Of a DNA stretch of 64,000 bases, positions 26,361 through 35,376 are shown piece by piece; within the stretch, counting starts at the first letter, position 1; every line of letters starts with the position of its first letter. This DNA comes from Clostridium sporogenes (GTDB lineage: Bacteria; Bacillota; Clostridia; Clostridiales; Clostridiaceae). A model generated the notes under the pieces. The model saw only the letters and a program-made list of their open reading frames with translations, did no database searches and was not told the DNA's origin. The DNA lies in NCBI RefSeq assembly GCF_001020205.1, contig NZ_CP011663.1, positions 2,914,001 to 2,978,000 on the forward strand, written 5' to 3'. A program made the translations under genes and the position numbers.

Positions 26361-27276
26361 CTTCTTTTAAACCAACAGCCTCCTTACTAATTCTTTCATT
26401 TATTATATCTGCTGGGCAATTTTTTGTAACTAAATTATATCTATAATTTGCTGCTGCCGCCTCTATTATAACAGCTAAATTTCTCCCTGGTCTTATAGGT
26501 ACAGTAAGCTTTCTAACTGGTGTATTTAATATATCTATATATTCTTTATCCACACCTAATCTATCATAAGTTTTTTCAGTTCTCCATTGCTCCAAGTTAA
26601 TCATTAAATCAATTTTTTTCTCATTTAATATAGAACTTAATCCATAAAGAGCTGCTAAATCTATTATTCCCATCCCTCTAACTTCCATCATACCTGAAGT
26701 AATAGATGGAGATGTACCCTTTAATATCCCATTTATCTCTTTAATATCTACTGCATCATCTGCTACTAATCTATGCCCTCTTTTTATAAGTTCTAAGGCT
26801 GTTTCCGTTTTTCCTATGCCACTTTCTCCTGTGATAAGTATACCAATACCATATACATCTAAAAGAACGCCATGCATTCTAGTCTCCGGAGCTAATTTTT
26901 CATCTAAATAAGACATTAAGGAACTTACAAATCTAGTAGATATTTCACCTGTTCTTAAAACCCACTGTCCTTTTTCTTTAGCACTATTTATAAATTCATC
27001 ATGAGCCACTAGATTCCTTGTTATTATAATACATGGAGTTTTAAATTCAAAAAATTTATTTAATCTTTTAATCCTAAGTTCCTTTTTCATTACATCTAAA
27101 AAACTCCATTCGGTTTTTCCAACTACCTGGACTCTTTCATTAGCAAAATAATTATAAAAACCTGAAAATTGAAGACCTGGTCTATTAATATCACTAACAT
27201 CTATAATGTTATTTTCTAATCCCTCTACTAATACCTCTAATTCCATATCCTTTATTAAATTCTTTACCCTAACCAA
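26353..27276 (-). CDS. hprK: HPr kinase/phosphorylase
   Basis: HprK phosphorylates and dephosphorylates HPr on serine, the signal for carbon catabolite control in Firmicutes. The 307-residue protein has the Walker A loop GESGIGKT at residues 150-157, LVADDAVDI near 172 and the HprK signature IRPGRNLAVIIEAAAANYR near 273. The N-terminal regulatory domain is intact. It lies 31 bases after the DUF896 gene and overlaps the cyclo-ligase gene. Confidence 0.97.
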   Translation of the reverse strand: MVRVKNLIKDMELEVLVEGLENNIIDVSDINRPGLQFSGFYNYFANERVQVVGKTEWSFLDVMKKELRIKRLNKFFEFKTPCIIITRNLVAHDEFINSAKEKGQWVLRTGEISTRFVSSLMSYLDEKLAPETRMHGVLLDVYGIGILITGESGIGKTETALELIKRGHRLVADDAVDIKEINGILKGTSPSITSGMMEVRGMGIIDLAALYGLSSILNEKKIDLMINLEQWRTEKTYDRLGVDKEYIDILNTPVRKLTVPIRPGRNLAVIIEAAAANYRYNLVTKNCPADIINERISKEAVGLKEDE

Positions 27277-27307
27277 ATGGTTTACACCTCCTTTGAATAA
27301 AGACTTA

Positions 27308-27496
27308 TTAGTTTTTTCTATTAGGGGTTGATATCTTTTCTACCCCTTCTAATTGAACCTTCACATTTCCTTTTATTATATTTATGTATTCTCTTCTTAA
27401 TTTTTGTTGTTCTATTTTTTCTTCTTCTGTAAGTCCTTCTTCTTTACTTTTTTTATATAAAAAATTAATTCTTTCTATAAGTTTTTTCATATCCAC
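27308..27496 (-). CDS. DUF896 (UPF0291) small protein
   Basis: The 62-residue helical protein shows the DUF896 pattern: LIERINFLYKKSKEEGLTEE followed by EQQKLRREYI. B. subtilis YnzC is the best-known relative and forms a helical hairpin; its job is unclear. The gene starts the row leading into hprK. Confidence 0.9.
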   Translation of the reverse strand: MDMKKLIERINFLYKKSKEEGLTEEEKIEQQKLRREYINIIKGNVKVQLEGVEKISTPNRKN

Positions 27497-27631
27497 ATTT
27501 TACAACTCCTTAATATTAATTTACATTTTATTTTACATCATATTTTATAAAAATAAAATACATCTAAATATATTATTTATTAAATTAAGGTTACATGGTA
27601 CCATAAAGACTAAAAATAGCATAAAATAAAA

Positions 27632-27733
27632 GGTAAACTGTACCCTGTAATGATATGTACCCCGTTAGGTAGCCACAGATAAAAAGACTGTGCAAAATCT
27701 ACTTAACGGGGTTCATAGCAAAATAAATTTACC
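27632..27733. ncRNA. Nested inverted-repeat element, candidate structured RNA
   Basis: A 14-bp helix with one G-U pair (27659-27672 with 27699-27712, starting ACCCCGTTA) is capped by an internal loop, a 5-bp helix CACAG/CTGTG and a 9-base loop. An outer 6-bp pair GGTAAA/TTTACC (27632-27637 with 27728-27733) may close it. Neither strand has a T-run after it, so it is not a plain terminator. It lies between the TVP38 gene and the DUF896-hprK row and could be a leader of the latter. Confidence 0.45.
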
Positions 27734-27766
27734 GTTTAACACTCTCTTTAATGTTTTTGTATTCTT

Positions 27767-28495
27767 TTAACTTTCTAAACTTTTATCATTAACTTTAGCT
27801 TTATCTTCTTTCTTCTTTTTATCCATTAAATATTTTTTCACAGCTATAGCAAATACTATTAAAGCTATTACCCCTGAGAATATCCATAATCCCATTTTTG
27901 CCATATTCCCTATGTTTTGTCCTAATATAGAATAAACTATAGTAGCTGGAAGTTGTCCAACTCCTGTGGCCCAAAAAAAAGCCCAAAAGGATATTTCTGT
28001 AAGCCCAGCTGCATAACTTATAGCATCAAAAGATACAAAGGGCAAAAGTCTAGCTATTAATATAGCATATTTACCGTATTTATCAAAAAATTTATCTGTC
28101 ATATCTAATGCTTTTTTACCAATTATCTTTTCCGCTACAGGTCTCCCATAGAATTTACTTATATAGAAACATAAAACAGCTCCCATCATAGCCCCTGTCC
28201 AAGATATTAAAGCTCCAAAGGCCCACCCAAATACCCAGGCATTAGCAAAGGTTATTATAAAGGCTGGAAGTGGAGCTGCAATAGATTGAAACATCATAAG
28301 AGCTATAGATATAAGTGGAGCCCAAATACCAAAGGATTTTATATAATCTTTTACCTCTTCTATATTTAATCTAGCAAGCATTGAGGCTATTTTATTTACT
28401 CCATTTTTAAAATCAGGAATTAAAAAATACAAAAGTATTATGCCTAAAAGAAAACCTAATTTAATTATTAAACTCTTCTTTTTCTTTTGATCCAT
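27767..28495 (-). CDS. TVP38/TMEM64 (DedA-like) membrane protein, second copy
   Basis: The 242-residue protein has about five or six membrane segments and the family core ARLLPFVSFDAISYAAGLT near residue 145, which includes the RxxPxxPxDxxxY-type reentrant motif in a variant form. VTT/DedA proteins act as lipid scramblases or flippases, or handle undecaprenyl-phosphate. The C-terminus is highly charged. It overlaps the upstream paralog by 35 bases and is the last gene of the six-gene cluster. Confidence 0.88.
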   Translation of the reverse strand: MDQKKKKSLIIKLGFLLGIILLYFLIPDFKNGVNKIASMLARLNIEEVKDYIKSFGIWAPLISIALMMFQSIAAPLPAFIITFANAWVFGWAFGALISWTGAMMGAVLCFYISKFYGRPVAEKIIGKKALDMTDKFFDKYGKYAILIARLLPFVSFDAISYAAGLTEISFWAFFWATGVGQLPATIVYSILGQNIGNMAKMGLWIFSGVIALIVFAIAVKKYLMDKKKKEDKAKVNDKSLES

Positions 28496-29180
28496 AACTA
28501 TCCCCCTTCTTAATTATATCTTTCTGTAATTTATTAAAGGATAGTTTCTTTTTCATAATAAAAGAAACTAAACATAGCAAAACCAATAATACTATAGATA
28601 TTACAAATTGTTTAGATTTAATATTTAAAGCTTTATCCCCAAGATTTATAAAAACTAATATACCAGGAATTATTCCTACTGTAGTAGCGAAAATAAAATC
28701 TTTAAATTTTATTTTTGAAAGTCCTGATCCATAGCTTATAATATCAAAAGGAACTAAAGGTATTAATCTTAATATAAATACAACTAAAAATCCATTTTTC
28801 TCTACCCCATCCTCAAACCATTTTCCTTTTCCTTTAATCAGTTTTTCAACTACATTTCTTCCTAAAACTCTAGCTATATAAAAAGATAATGATGCTCCAC
28901 AAACAGCACCTATTATAGTATATATGCTACCCTCCACCATTCCAAAGGCCATCCCTCCAGCTATAGCTAATATGGAATCTGGGAACAATGTAAGGGGTAC
29001 TAAAGTAAATAATATTATATAAATTATAGGAGCTATGGCACCATAACTATTTACATACTCCTTTATAGAAACCGCACTTACATCTTTAGCCAATATAGTA
29101 TTTCTTAAAAAATATACCAAAAAAGCTAATAAAACAACAAATATTATGGAAACTATAATATTTTTTTTGGATTTTTTCAC
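28461..29180 (-). CDS. TVP38/TMEM64 (DedA-like) membrane protein, first copy
   Basis: This 239-residue paralog of the downstream gene has the better preserved core motif ILRLIPLVPFDIISYGSGL near residue 136, with FPDSILAIAGGMAFG near 66. Two adjacent, diverged TVP38 copies suggest a heteromeric or two-step lipid-handling role. It lies downstream of the Fe-S protein gene with a 108-base gap, so it may have its own promoter, though none was convincing. Confidence 0.88.
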   Translation of the reverse strand: MKKSKKNIIVSIIFVVLLAFLVYFLRNTILAKDVSAVSIKEYVNSYGAIAPIIYIILFTLVPLTLFPDSILAIAGGMAFGMVEGSIYTIIGAVCGASLSFYIARVLGRNVVEKLIKGKGKWFEDGVEKNGFLVVFILRLIPLVPFDIISYGSGLSKIKFKDFIFATTVGIIPGILVFINLGDKALNIKSKQFVISIVLLVLLCLVSFIMKKKLSFNKLQKDIIKKGDSYGSKEKEEFNN

Positions 29181-29288
29181 ACAAACGCCTCCATTAAAAT
29201 TTTTATTTTATCCTGCATTTCTAAATTATAACCCTTATTTAAAAGAGAATCTTAAATATAATCAAAAGTCAATAGAAATTATTAAGTT

Positions 29289-30434
29289 TTACTTTATCAT
29301 TCTCTTTATTTTTAGCCTATTACTCCAGGATTTTAAAGGAGAATTTATTTTTATATCCTTATGCTCGTTAATTATCTTCTCTCCAAAAATCAAGTCTAAT
29401 ATATGCAGTGATTTAGCTCCCCCTTTAATCATGGATTCTCTACAACCTGCACAATAAGTAATTATATAATCTTGCCCAGTTTTTTTTGCAGCTTCCCTCA
29501 TCATAGCATTAGATACCTTAGGGTTTACTTCATGAATCATTCCTCCTGTACCGCAACAATTAATCCTATTTTTTGTATTATCCCCTTCTAAAATTTCATA
29601 TCCTAATTCTTTCATAATCCATCTTATACTGCTTTGTATTTCTTTTTCATGTCTTGTAGCACAAGAATCATGAATAGAAAACTTAACTTTACTGTTATCC
29701 CCCTTATTTACAACATTCTCTGGCAAGCCTATCTCCTGTAAAGTTGTCCAAAGGGATTTAACCTTTATATCTTTACTATAGTTTTTCATTATCATATAAC
29801 AGTTTTGACAGGCAGTTATTACTTCTACCGCTCCAGTATCCCTTATATGCTTTTCTACATTACTAAATAATTTATTAAATTTTTCCTCTTCTCCTAAGGT
29901 TTCTGTAGGTTTTCCACAACATTCTAAAAGCATAGAGGTACCTGGTAGTTCTTGTTTTAAATATTCATATATTTTTAAAACCAATTCTGGACTATAAGCA
30001 GGAAGTGTACAACCAGGGAAAAATACTCTCTCAACTTTATTAGTTTCCCTATTTTTGTCTTCTACATACTTTGTAAATAATTTTGAGAATCCTAATTTTT
30101 GATGCATACGCACAGAGTTATGCTCTTTTAAAGGAGTTTTGCCATTATTTTGTTCTACAGTTTCTACTCTAAGATCCATAAAAACTTTTGTCATATTTAA
30201 AGCTTTAGGACAAACTTCTTTGCATTTCCCACAGATAGCACAGGAATAAGGAAGTATAGCTTCAAACTGCCCCACCTCAAGTATCCTACCAAATATTTTC
30301 TTAGGATTACCTCCAAATTCTTTTAACATAGAACAATTTTTAACACATATATTACACTCTATACAATTTTCTTTTATGTTTTCTATACGTTTTTTTCTTT
30401 TTATATCTTTTATATAAAAATATTTCTTATCCAT
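29289..30434 (-). CDS. HdrD/GlpC-like Fe-S oxidoreductase subunit with two CCG domains
   Basis: The 381-residue protein begins with two ferredoxin-like clusters, CIECNICVKNC near residue 21 and CAICGKCKEVC near 67, for two [4Fe-4S] centres. Two cysteine-rich CCG domains follow: GCTLPAYSPE and LLECCGKP near 140-165, then DSCATRHE and NCCGTGGMI near 257-295, ending with a third Cys patch. These domains occur in heterodisulfide reductase, LutA and GlpC. The start is the ATG at 30434 behind AGGTGG, overlapping the previous stop as TAATG; a GTG at 30443 is less likely. In this cluster it may pass electrons to a membrane or quinone partner. Confidence 0.9.
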   Translation of the reverse strand: MDKKYFYIKDIKRKKRIENIKENCIECNICVKNCSMLKEFGGNPKKIFGRILEVGQFEAILPYSCAICGKCKEVCPKALNMTKVFMDLRVETVEQNNGKTPLKEHNSVRMHQKLGFSKLFTKYVEDKNRETNKVERVFFPGCTLPAYSPELVLKIYEYLKQELPGTSMLLECCGKPTETLGEEEKFNKLFSNVEKHIRDTGAVEVITACQNCYMIMKNYSKDIKVKSLWTTLQEIGLPENVVNKGDNSKVKFSIHDSCATRHEKEIQSSIRWIMKELGYEILEGDNTKNRINCCGTGGMIHEVNPKVSNAMMREAAKKTGQDYIITYCAGCRESMIKGGAKSLHILDLIFGEKIINEHKDIKINSPLKSWSNRLKIKRMIK

Positions 30435-31432
30435 TAAAACCACCTATTCAATAGATTACTCATAAAATCTAATTCTAAATACTCTTTTATCTTTTCATAA
30501 GTATCCATATTTTTTATGTCTTTATCTGGATTTTCATATTCTAAATAAGCATAAGCACACCAACTTAAAGCTCTCAAATAAAGATAAGGTGTATACATAT
30601 CTACTCTTTCCTTTATAGTTTTCCCTTTAAAAAATTTCTCATAATTACAAAAAAACTCATTTATCTCATAGTCCTTTAATATATAATTCCCTTTCCAAAG
30701 AGTAGTGGTTGGTGCTAAAAACTGTGTTAAATCCTGACAGGGGTCGCTTATAACTGGTTTCTCCCAATCTATTAAATAAAAATTTTTAAATCCTATTATA
30801 AAATTATGCGAATTAACCTCTGTATTATTTATTACCTGTATAGGATTATCTGTAAAATATTTTTCTTTATAAGAATTTTTTGTAGCCCAATTTATAAATT
30901 TATAAAAGAATTTTTTTATATCTTCTCTTATTAATGAACTATTCCAAAAATCCTTTAAAAGATTATTAGCTTCTTTTATTCTGTCAGAAAATATATTATT
31001 TTCTACTATAAAAGAAGAAAAATCCTCTTTATTAAGTTCTATAGAATGTATTTTGCCAAATATTTCAGAAGCTTTATTTAAGTCCTTTTTATAATTTAAT
31101 GGTATGCCTTCTAAAAATTCCATTATTAATACACCATACCTTATGTAATCTTTACTACCATCTACATAATAAACCTTTGGAGTAACTTTACTCTTTTCTA
31201 ACCTTTTTAATGCTCCATATTCGTATTGTATTTGATTTTCTAATGACAATTGACTTCCCGTATTTACCCTGAAAACATACTTATTTATTTTATCCTCTAA
31301 TATAAAATTTATATTATATTCACCCTGAGCCAAAAATCTAACATTAAAATTTCTACTTAAATTTATTATTTCAAACAAATTCTTATGATAAACATATTCT
31401 CTTATTTCTCTAATCAACATATCTTTCAGCAT
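30434..31432 (-). CDS. Aminoglycoside-phosphotransferase-like kinase
   Basis: The 332-residue protein has the APH/choline-kinase fold: a nucleotide-binding N-lobe, MEFLEGIPLNY near residue 124 at the hinge, and the metal-binding FYLIDWEKPVISDPCQDL near 223. The usual catalytic HGDLHPGN loop is replaced by NNTEVNSHNFII, with the histidine shifted and no clear catalytic aspartate, so activity may be altered. It overlaps the glycosyltransferase-family gene upstream by 23 bases and the Fe-S gene by one base. It probably phosphorylates a sugar or glycolipid headgroup made by the neighbours; resistance to antibiotics is not implied. Confidence 0.78.
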   Translation of the reverse strand: MLKDMLIREIREYVYHKNLFEIINLSRNFNVRFLAQGEYNINFILEDKINKYVFRVNTGSQLSLENQIQYEYGALKRLEKSKVTPKVYYVDGSKDYIRYGVLIMEFLEGIPLNYKKDLNKASEIFGKIHSIELNKEDFSSFIVENNIFSDRIKEANNLLKDFWNSSLIREDIKKFFYKFINWATKNSYKEKYFTDNPIQVINNTEVNSHNFIIGFKNFYLIDWEKPVISDPCQDLTQFLAPTTTLWKGNYILKDYEINEFFCNYEKFFKGKTIKERVDMYTPYLYLRALSWCAYAYLEYENPDKDIKNMDTYEKIKEYLELDFMSNLLNRWF

Positions 31433-32111
31433 CTTTATCTCTCCACCAATTTTCTAGATATTTTTTAGTATTTTTAGGTATAATATCATACTTATGTAAT
31501 TTATAATTCAATCTATAAATCAAGTTTTTAAGATCTTCTTTTGTATCTATATCTTCATATTTCTCTGTAAAATCTACTGTTAAATTTTCTTTATTTAATA
31601 AATCCATAGTACCATAAAATACAGATTTATCTCCCCATTTTATATCTCCTTTAAAAACTATTTCATTTAATTTTTTCATCCCTACAAGATAATAGCCCCC
31701 ATCAAATGTAGGTCCAAAACATAAATCCTTATATTCTAAAATATCAAAAGCCCTTAATATATCTTTGACCTGAATCTCTGGTATATCAGATCCTATTAAA
31801 ACAACTTTTTCATAACCTTTTTTTAAAACCTCACCTACAGCATTCTCCATTCTTTGTCCTATATCTTTACCTTTTTGGGGGAAAACTCTAGCAAAACTTG
31901 GTACTAAAGGTTCTATTATGCTAAAATCTCCTTCATCACTGTAAGTTACATATATATCCATACTCTCTTTTAAGGATTTACACATATTAAATACATCCTT
32001 TAAAAAGCATTTATGTATATCTGCGCACTGCTGTCCTGTTAATATTCTCATAAGCCTAGTTTTAGTCTTACAAGGTACAGGTATCCTAGTCATTATTATA
32101 AGTGCATTCAT
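31410..32111 (-). CDS. TIGR04282-family glycosyltransferase-like protein (DUF2064)
   Basis: The 233-residue protein starts MNALIIMTRIPVPCKTKTRL, the nucleotide-sugar binding start of the TIGR04282 family. It has VLIGSDIPEIQ near residue 100 and FGPTFDGGYYLVGM near 131. The family is named for arsenosugar synthesis loci, where it pairs with TIGR04283 and the radical SAM protein ArsS. ArsS is absent here, so the name should not be taken as the product. Its start codon overlaps the stop of the TIGR04283 gene by one base. Confidence 0.88.
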   Translation of the reverse strand: MNALIIMTRIPVPCKTKTRLMRILTGQQCADIHKCFLKDVFNMCKSLKESMDIYVTYSDEGDFSIIEPLVPSFARVFPQKGKDIGQRMENAVGEVLKKGYEKVVLIGSDIPEIQVKDILRAFDILEYKDLCFGPTFDGGYYLVGMKKLNEIVFKGDIKWGDKSVFYGTMDLLNKENLTVDFTEKYEDIDTKEDLKNLIYRLNYKLHKYDIIPKNTKKYLENWWRDKDAERYVD

Positions 32112-32785
32112 TACCTTTCCTCCTGATATATTTTATTTAATTTTTCTGTAGGTACTCCCATAAAATATAGAATTCTTAATTTATGCATTAGAATATGTGT
32201 TTTAAATTGGCCTCCCTTTTTAAACCTTCTTGCAGAGGTACCAATATAATAAGGTAAAAGCTTAAGATTGCCTAATTTTCTTAATCTAAAAGAAAATTCT
32301 AAATCCTCCATTATATCCAATGATGGATATCCTCCCATATTTAAAAATATATCTTTTTTAACAAATATTCCTTGATCTCCATAATATATATTAAATTTAT
32401 CCGCCCTTATATTTGAAGTTTTAGATATATATTTCATAAATAAGCTATTTAAATCATAAAAATATATAGGAAATCCACCTCCTATATATCCATCTTTTAT
32501 AGCTTTTTCTATAGCCACTGTGCTTTCATAATGAACTGTAGAATCTGAATGTACAAACCAAAGAATATTTCCATTAGATTCTCTGGCTCCACAATTCATT
32601 TGATTAGATCTACCCTTTTTACTTTTTATAACTTTACCATATGGAGAGGCTATATCTGTAGTAGAATCTTTGCTTCCTCCATCTATAATTAAAATTTCTT
32701 TTTCACCCTTTAATCTTTTTAAATTTATTAATAAATTTTCTATAGTTCTCTCTTCATTTAAAACTGGAACTATTATAGAAACCAT
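32111..32785 (-). CDS. TIGR04283-family GT2 glycosyltransferase
   Basis: The 224-residue GT-A enzyme begins MVSIIVPVLNEERTIENLL, has IIDGGSKDST near residue 33, the DxD-like WFVHSDSTV near 76, and MEDLEFSFRLRKLG near 159, which supplies the ED catalytic pair. It is the first gene of the six-gene minus-strand cluster: TIGR04283, TIGR04282, kinase, Fe-S protein and two TVP38 proteins. The likely product is a small glycosylated or sugar-lipid compound. Confidence 0.9.
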   Translation of the reverse strand: MVSIIVPVLNEERTIENLLINLKRLKGEKEILIIDGGSKDSTTDIASPYGKVIKSKKGRSNQMNCGARESNGNILWFVHSDSTVHYESTVAIEKAIKDGYIGGGFPIYFYDLNSLFMKYISKTSNIRADKFNIYYGDQGIFVKKDIFLNMGGYPSLDIMEDLEFSFRLRKLGNLKLLPYYIGTSARRFKKGGQFKTHILMHKLRILYFMGVPTEKLNKIYQEER

Positions 32786-32833
32786 ATCATCAACCCTTAT
32801 CTTATGTATTAATTCAATTATAATTTTTTCAAA

Positions 32834-32887
32834 TACCTATTTGTTGTTATATAAAAAAAAATTATAGGTTATAATCTACCTATTTGT
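32834..32887. promoter_or_regulatory. Repeated ACCTAT motifs in the divergent promoter region
   Basis: TACCTATTTGT occurs twice in direct orientation (32834-32844 and 32877-32887) with an inverted ATAGGT between (32864-32869). The region controls both the glycosyltransferase cluster and the rhodanese lipoprotein. TATAAT at 32870-32875 overlaps it. A regulator site is inferred. Confidence 0.45.
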
Positions 32888-32968
32888 ATTTTTTATTGAC
32901 TTTTAATATGTATAGAATTAAATGATATACTAATTATAACATCTATTAAAAAAGGAGTGGAATAATAT

Positions 32969-33943
32969 ATGAAAATGAAAAAAAATTTCTTTAGAAGTTT
33001 TTCCTCTATTATTCTTTGTTTTGTTTTAGGGATTACAATTTTTACTGGTTGTTCTAATTCATCTTCTAATAAAGAAGAAACAAAGGATAAAAAGCAAGAA
33101 ACAACACAAAAAGAATCCTATAAAGACAGTAGTTACATAATAGGTTCTGACTGGCTATCTAAAAATTTAAATAAAGATAATGTAATAATAATAGATGCTC
33201 GCCCTGACAAAGACTATAAAAAAGGTCATATACCTGGAGCTATAAATGTTCAGTGGCCATATTTTACTAACCAGGAAGGAAAACCCGGTGAAAAAGATTG
33301 GGGAATGCTTTTACCAGAAAAAGAACTTTCTAAAAAATTGTCTTCCCTAGGTATAGATAAAAACAAAACCATCGTTGCTTATGCAGAAAATAAAAGTGGC
33401 TGGGGAGAAGATGGAAGAATAATTTGGATGCTTAGAATGGTAGGCATAGAAAATTCCAAAATGTTAAATGGTGGATTCGCCTATTGGAAAAACAAAAACT
33501 TAGAAATATCAAAAGATGATGTTACTCCTAAAAAAAGTGATTTTGTAGTAGAGAATATGGACAAATCTATGTATGCAGATACAAAATGGGTTAAAGAAAA
33601 CTTAGACAAAATAAAAATATTAGATGCTAGAGAAGAAGTGGAATATAAGGGTGCAACAAAATATGGTGAAGCTAGAGGTGGACACCTACCTGGAGCTAAA
33701 CTATTTACTTTTAATAAAGCATTCAATGAGGATCAAAGTTTAAAAAGCCAAAAAGAAATAGAAAACCTGTTAATAGAAGCTGGTATTAAAAAAGATGATG
33801 AAATACTTACTTACTGTACTGCTGGTATAAGATCTGCCCACTTAGCTTTAGTATTAAAAATGTGTGGATATAATAACGTTAAAAACTATGATGGGTCCTT
33901 CTATATGTGGTCAGCAGATAAGAATTTACAGATAGAAAAATAA
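32969..33943 (+). CDS. Double-rhodanese lipoprotein (thiosulfate or mercaptopyruvate sulfurtransferase)
   Basis: The 324-residue protein opens with a lipoprotein signal and lipobox FTGC (cysteine near residue 28), then a lysine/glutamate-rich linker, then two rhodanese domains. The first (about 55-175, IIDARPDKDYKKGHIPGA) has no cysteine at its active loop, as is usual. The second (about 195-324) has the active loop CTAGIRSAH near 279, with the persulfide-forming cysteine. It should act outside the membrane on sulfane sulfur. It is divergent from the glycosyltransferase cluster and ends at a strong terminator. Confidence 0.92.
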   Translation: MKMKKNFFRSFSSIILCFVLGITIFTGCSNSSSNKEETKDKKQETTQKESYKDSSYIIGSDWLSKNLNKDNVIIIDARPDKDYKKGHIPGAINVQWPYFTNQEGKPGEKDWGMLLPEKELSKKLSSLGIDKNKTIVAYAENKSGWGEDGRIIWMLRMVGIENSKMLNGGFAYWKNKNLEISKDDVTPKKSDFVVENMDKSMYADTKWVKENLDKIKILDAREEVEYKGATKYGEARGGHLPGAKLFTFNKAFNEDQSLKSQKEIENLLIEAGIKKDDEILTYCTAGIRSAHLALVLKMCGYNNVKNYDGSFYMWSADKNLQIEK

Positions 33944-34084
33944 TTTGAATACATTAATTAAATTATTAAATATCACATGCATTATATAATTTTAGAATAG
34001 AACTATATTGAAATATTAGTTGATTAAATTTAAAATATTGTGCAGTAATCTATAAATAAGAAATTTTATGCACTACTATAAATC

Positions 34085-34130
34085 AAAAAAGTATGTATTA
34101 AAGATCTACATCTTAATACATACTTTTTTT
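34085..34130. terminator. Bidirectional terminator between rhodanese and glpX genes
   Basis: A 10-bp GTATGTATTA/TAATACATAC stem with A and T tracts on the two sides gives good terminators in both directions. The convergent glpX gene ends 40 bases further on. Confidence 0.88.
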
Positions 34131-34170
34131 ATATATAAAGAATTATTAAAGAACTAATTTAATTTTTAAA

Positions 34171-35145
34171 TTATTCAACTACTATAGCGCTTTTAGCTAA
34201 ATTATGGCAGGCTTTAACAAATCTAATAGTACCAGTTTTAGATCTCATAACTATAGAATTTGTAATAGCCTTCTCATTTCTATTGTAAACTACTCCCTTT
34301 AACAAATCACAATCTGTTATAGCTGTAGCTGCAAAATAAACATCATCACTTTTTACTAAATCATCTATATAAAGTATAGCTTCATGATCTTTTATTCCCA
34401 TAGTCTTGCATCTTTCTATTTCCTCTTGACTAGTAGGACAAAGTTGCGCTTGCATTTCACCGCCCATACATTTTATGGCAGCTGCTGCTATAACACCTTC
34501 TGGAGCTCCTCCGGTTCCCATCATTATATCTACTCCAGTATCTTCAAATCCGCAGGCTAATACTGCCGCTACATCGCCTTCTCCAAAAAGCTTAACTCTA
34601 GCGCCTACTTCTCTTGCATCTTTTACTATATAATCATGTCTATCTCTTTCTTGAACTATAACTGTAAGTTCTGTTACATCTTTATTTAAAGCCCTAGCCA
34701 CATTCAATATATTTTCTTTAGGGGATTTATTTATATCTATGGCTCCCTTAGCCCCTGATCCTACAGCTATTTTCTTCATATACATATCTGGCGCATGAAA
34801 TAAACTTCCTTTAGGTCCCATAGCTACTACAGCTATAGCATTTTCTAAACCCTTTGCTATAAGTTTAGTTCCATCTACTGGATCTACAGCTATGTCCATT
34901 TCTACCATATCCTCTGCACCAATTCCAACTTCTTCACCTATATATAACATAGGCGCCTCATCTAATTCTCCTTCTCCTATAACAACCTTACCTCTTACAG
35001 GCATTATTTGAAAAGCCTTGTGCATACCATCCACTGCTGCTTGATCTGCTGCGTTTTTATCTCCTCTACCCATAAATTTTGATGCACTTAACGCTGCTGC
35101 TTCTGTTACTCTCGCAAGTCCCATAGCAATATCTGTATTTAGCAT
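34171..35145 (-). CDS. glpX: Class II fructose-1,6-bisphosphatase
   Basis: The 324-residue enzyme is a GlpX-type FBPase for gluconeogenesis. It has GEGELDEAPMLYIGE near residue 57, the metal site DIAVDPVDGTKL near 84 and GTGGAPEGVIAAAAIKC near 212. The GAGGGGG site precedes the ATG. It is monocistronic. Class II enzymes are lithium-sensitive and unrelated to the Fbp class III enzyme common in Firmicutes. Confidence 0.95.
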   Translation of the reverse strand: MLNTDIAMGLARVTEAAALSASKFMGRGDKNAADQAAVDGMHKAFQIMPVRGKVVIGEGELDEAPMLYIGEEVGIGAEDMVEMDIAVDPVDGTKLIAKGLENAIAVVAMGPKGSLFHAPDMYMKKIAVGSGAKGAIDINKSPKENILNVARALNKDVTELTVIVQERDRHDYIVKDAREVGARVKLFGEGDVAAVLACGFEDTGVDIMMGTGGAPEGVIAAAAIKCMGGEMQAQLCPTSQEEIERCKTMGIKDHEAILYIDDLVKSDDVYFAATAITDCDLLKGVVYNRNEKAITNSIVMRSKTGTIRFVKACHNLAKSAIVVE

Positions 35146-35376
35146 ATATTTTCCCCCTCAAATCATGGTTTATTGTATACAAATAATAATTTATATATAT
35201 TTTTTACTTTTATTTCGTTAAAATCTCTCAATTAGCATATCATATTAATATATATGTAACCATTAATCTTTTTTATTATATCATATTTAATAAATATGAC
35301 AAGTAGCTTAAATAAAATAGATTATTTTGTTGAAATAAAAAAACTTTTCGACATCTTGTTTTTATTTTATAGTTTT

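Noticed and set aside
30434..31432. Antibiotic-resistance aminoglycoside phosphotransferase
   Set aside because: Only the general fold matches; the catalytic loop differs and the neighbours point to sugar metabolism.
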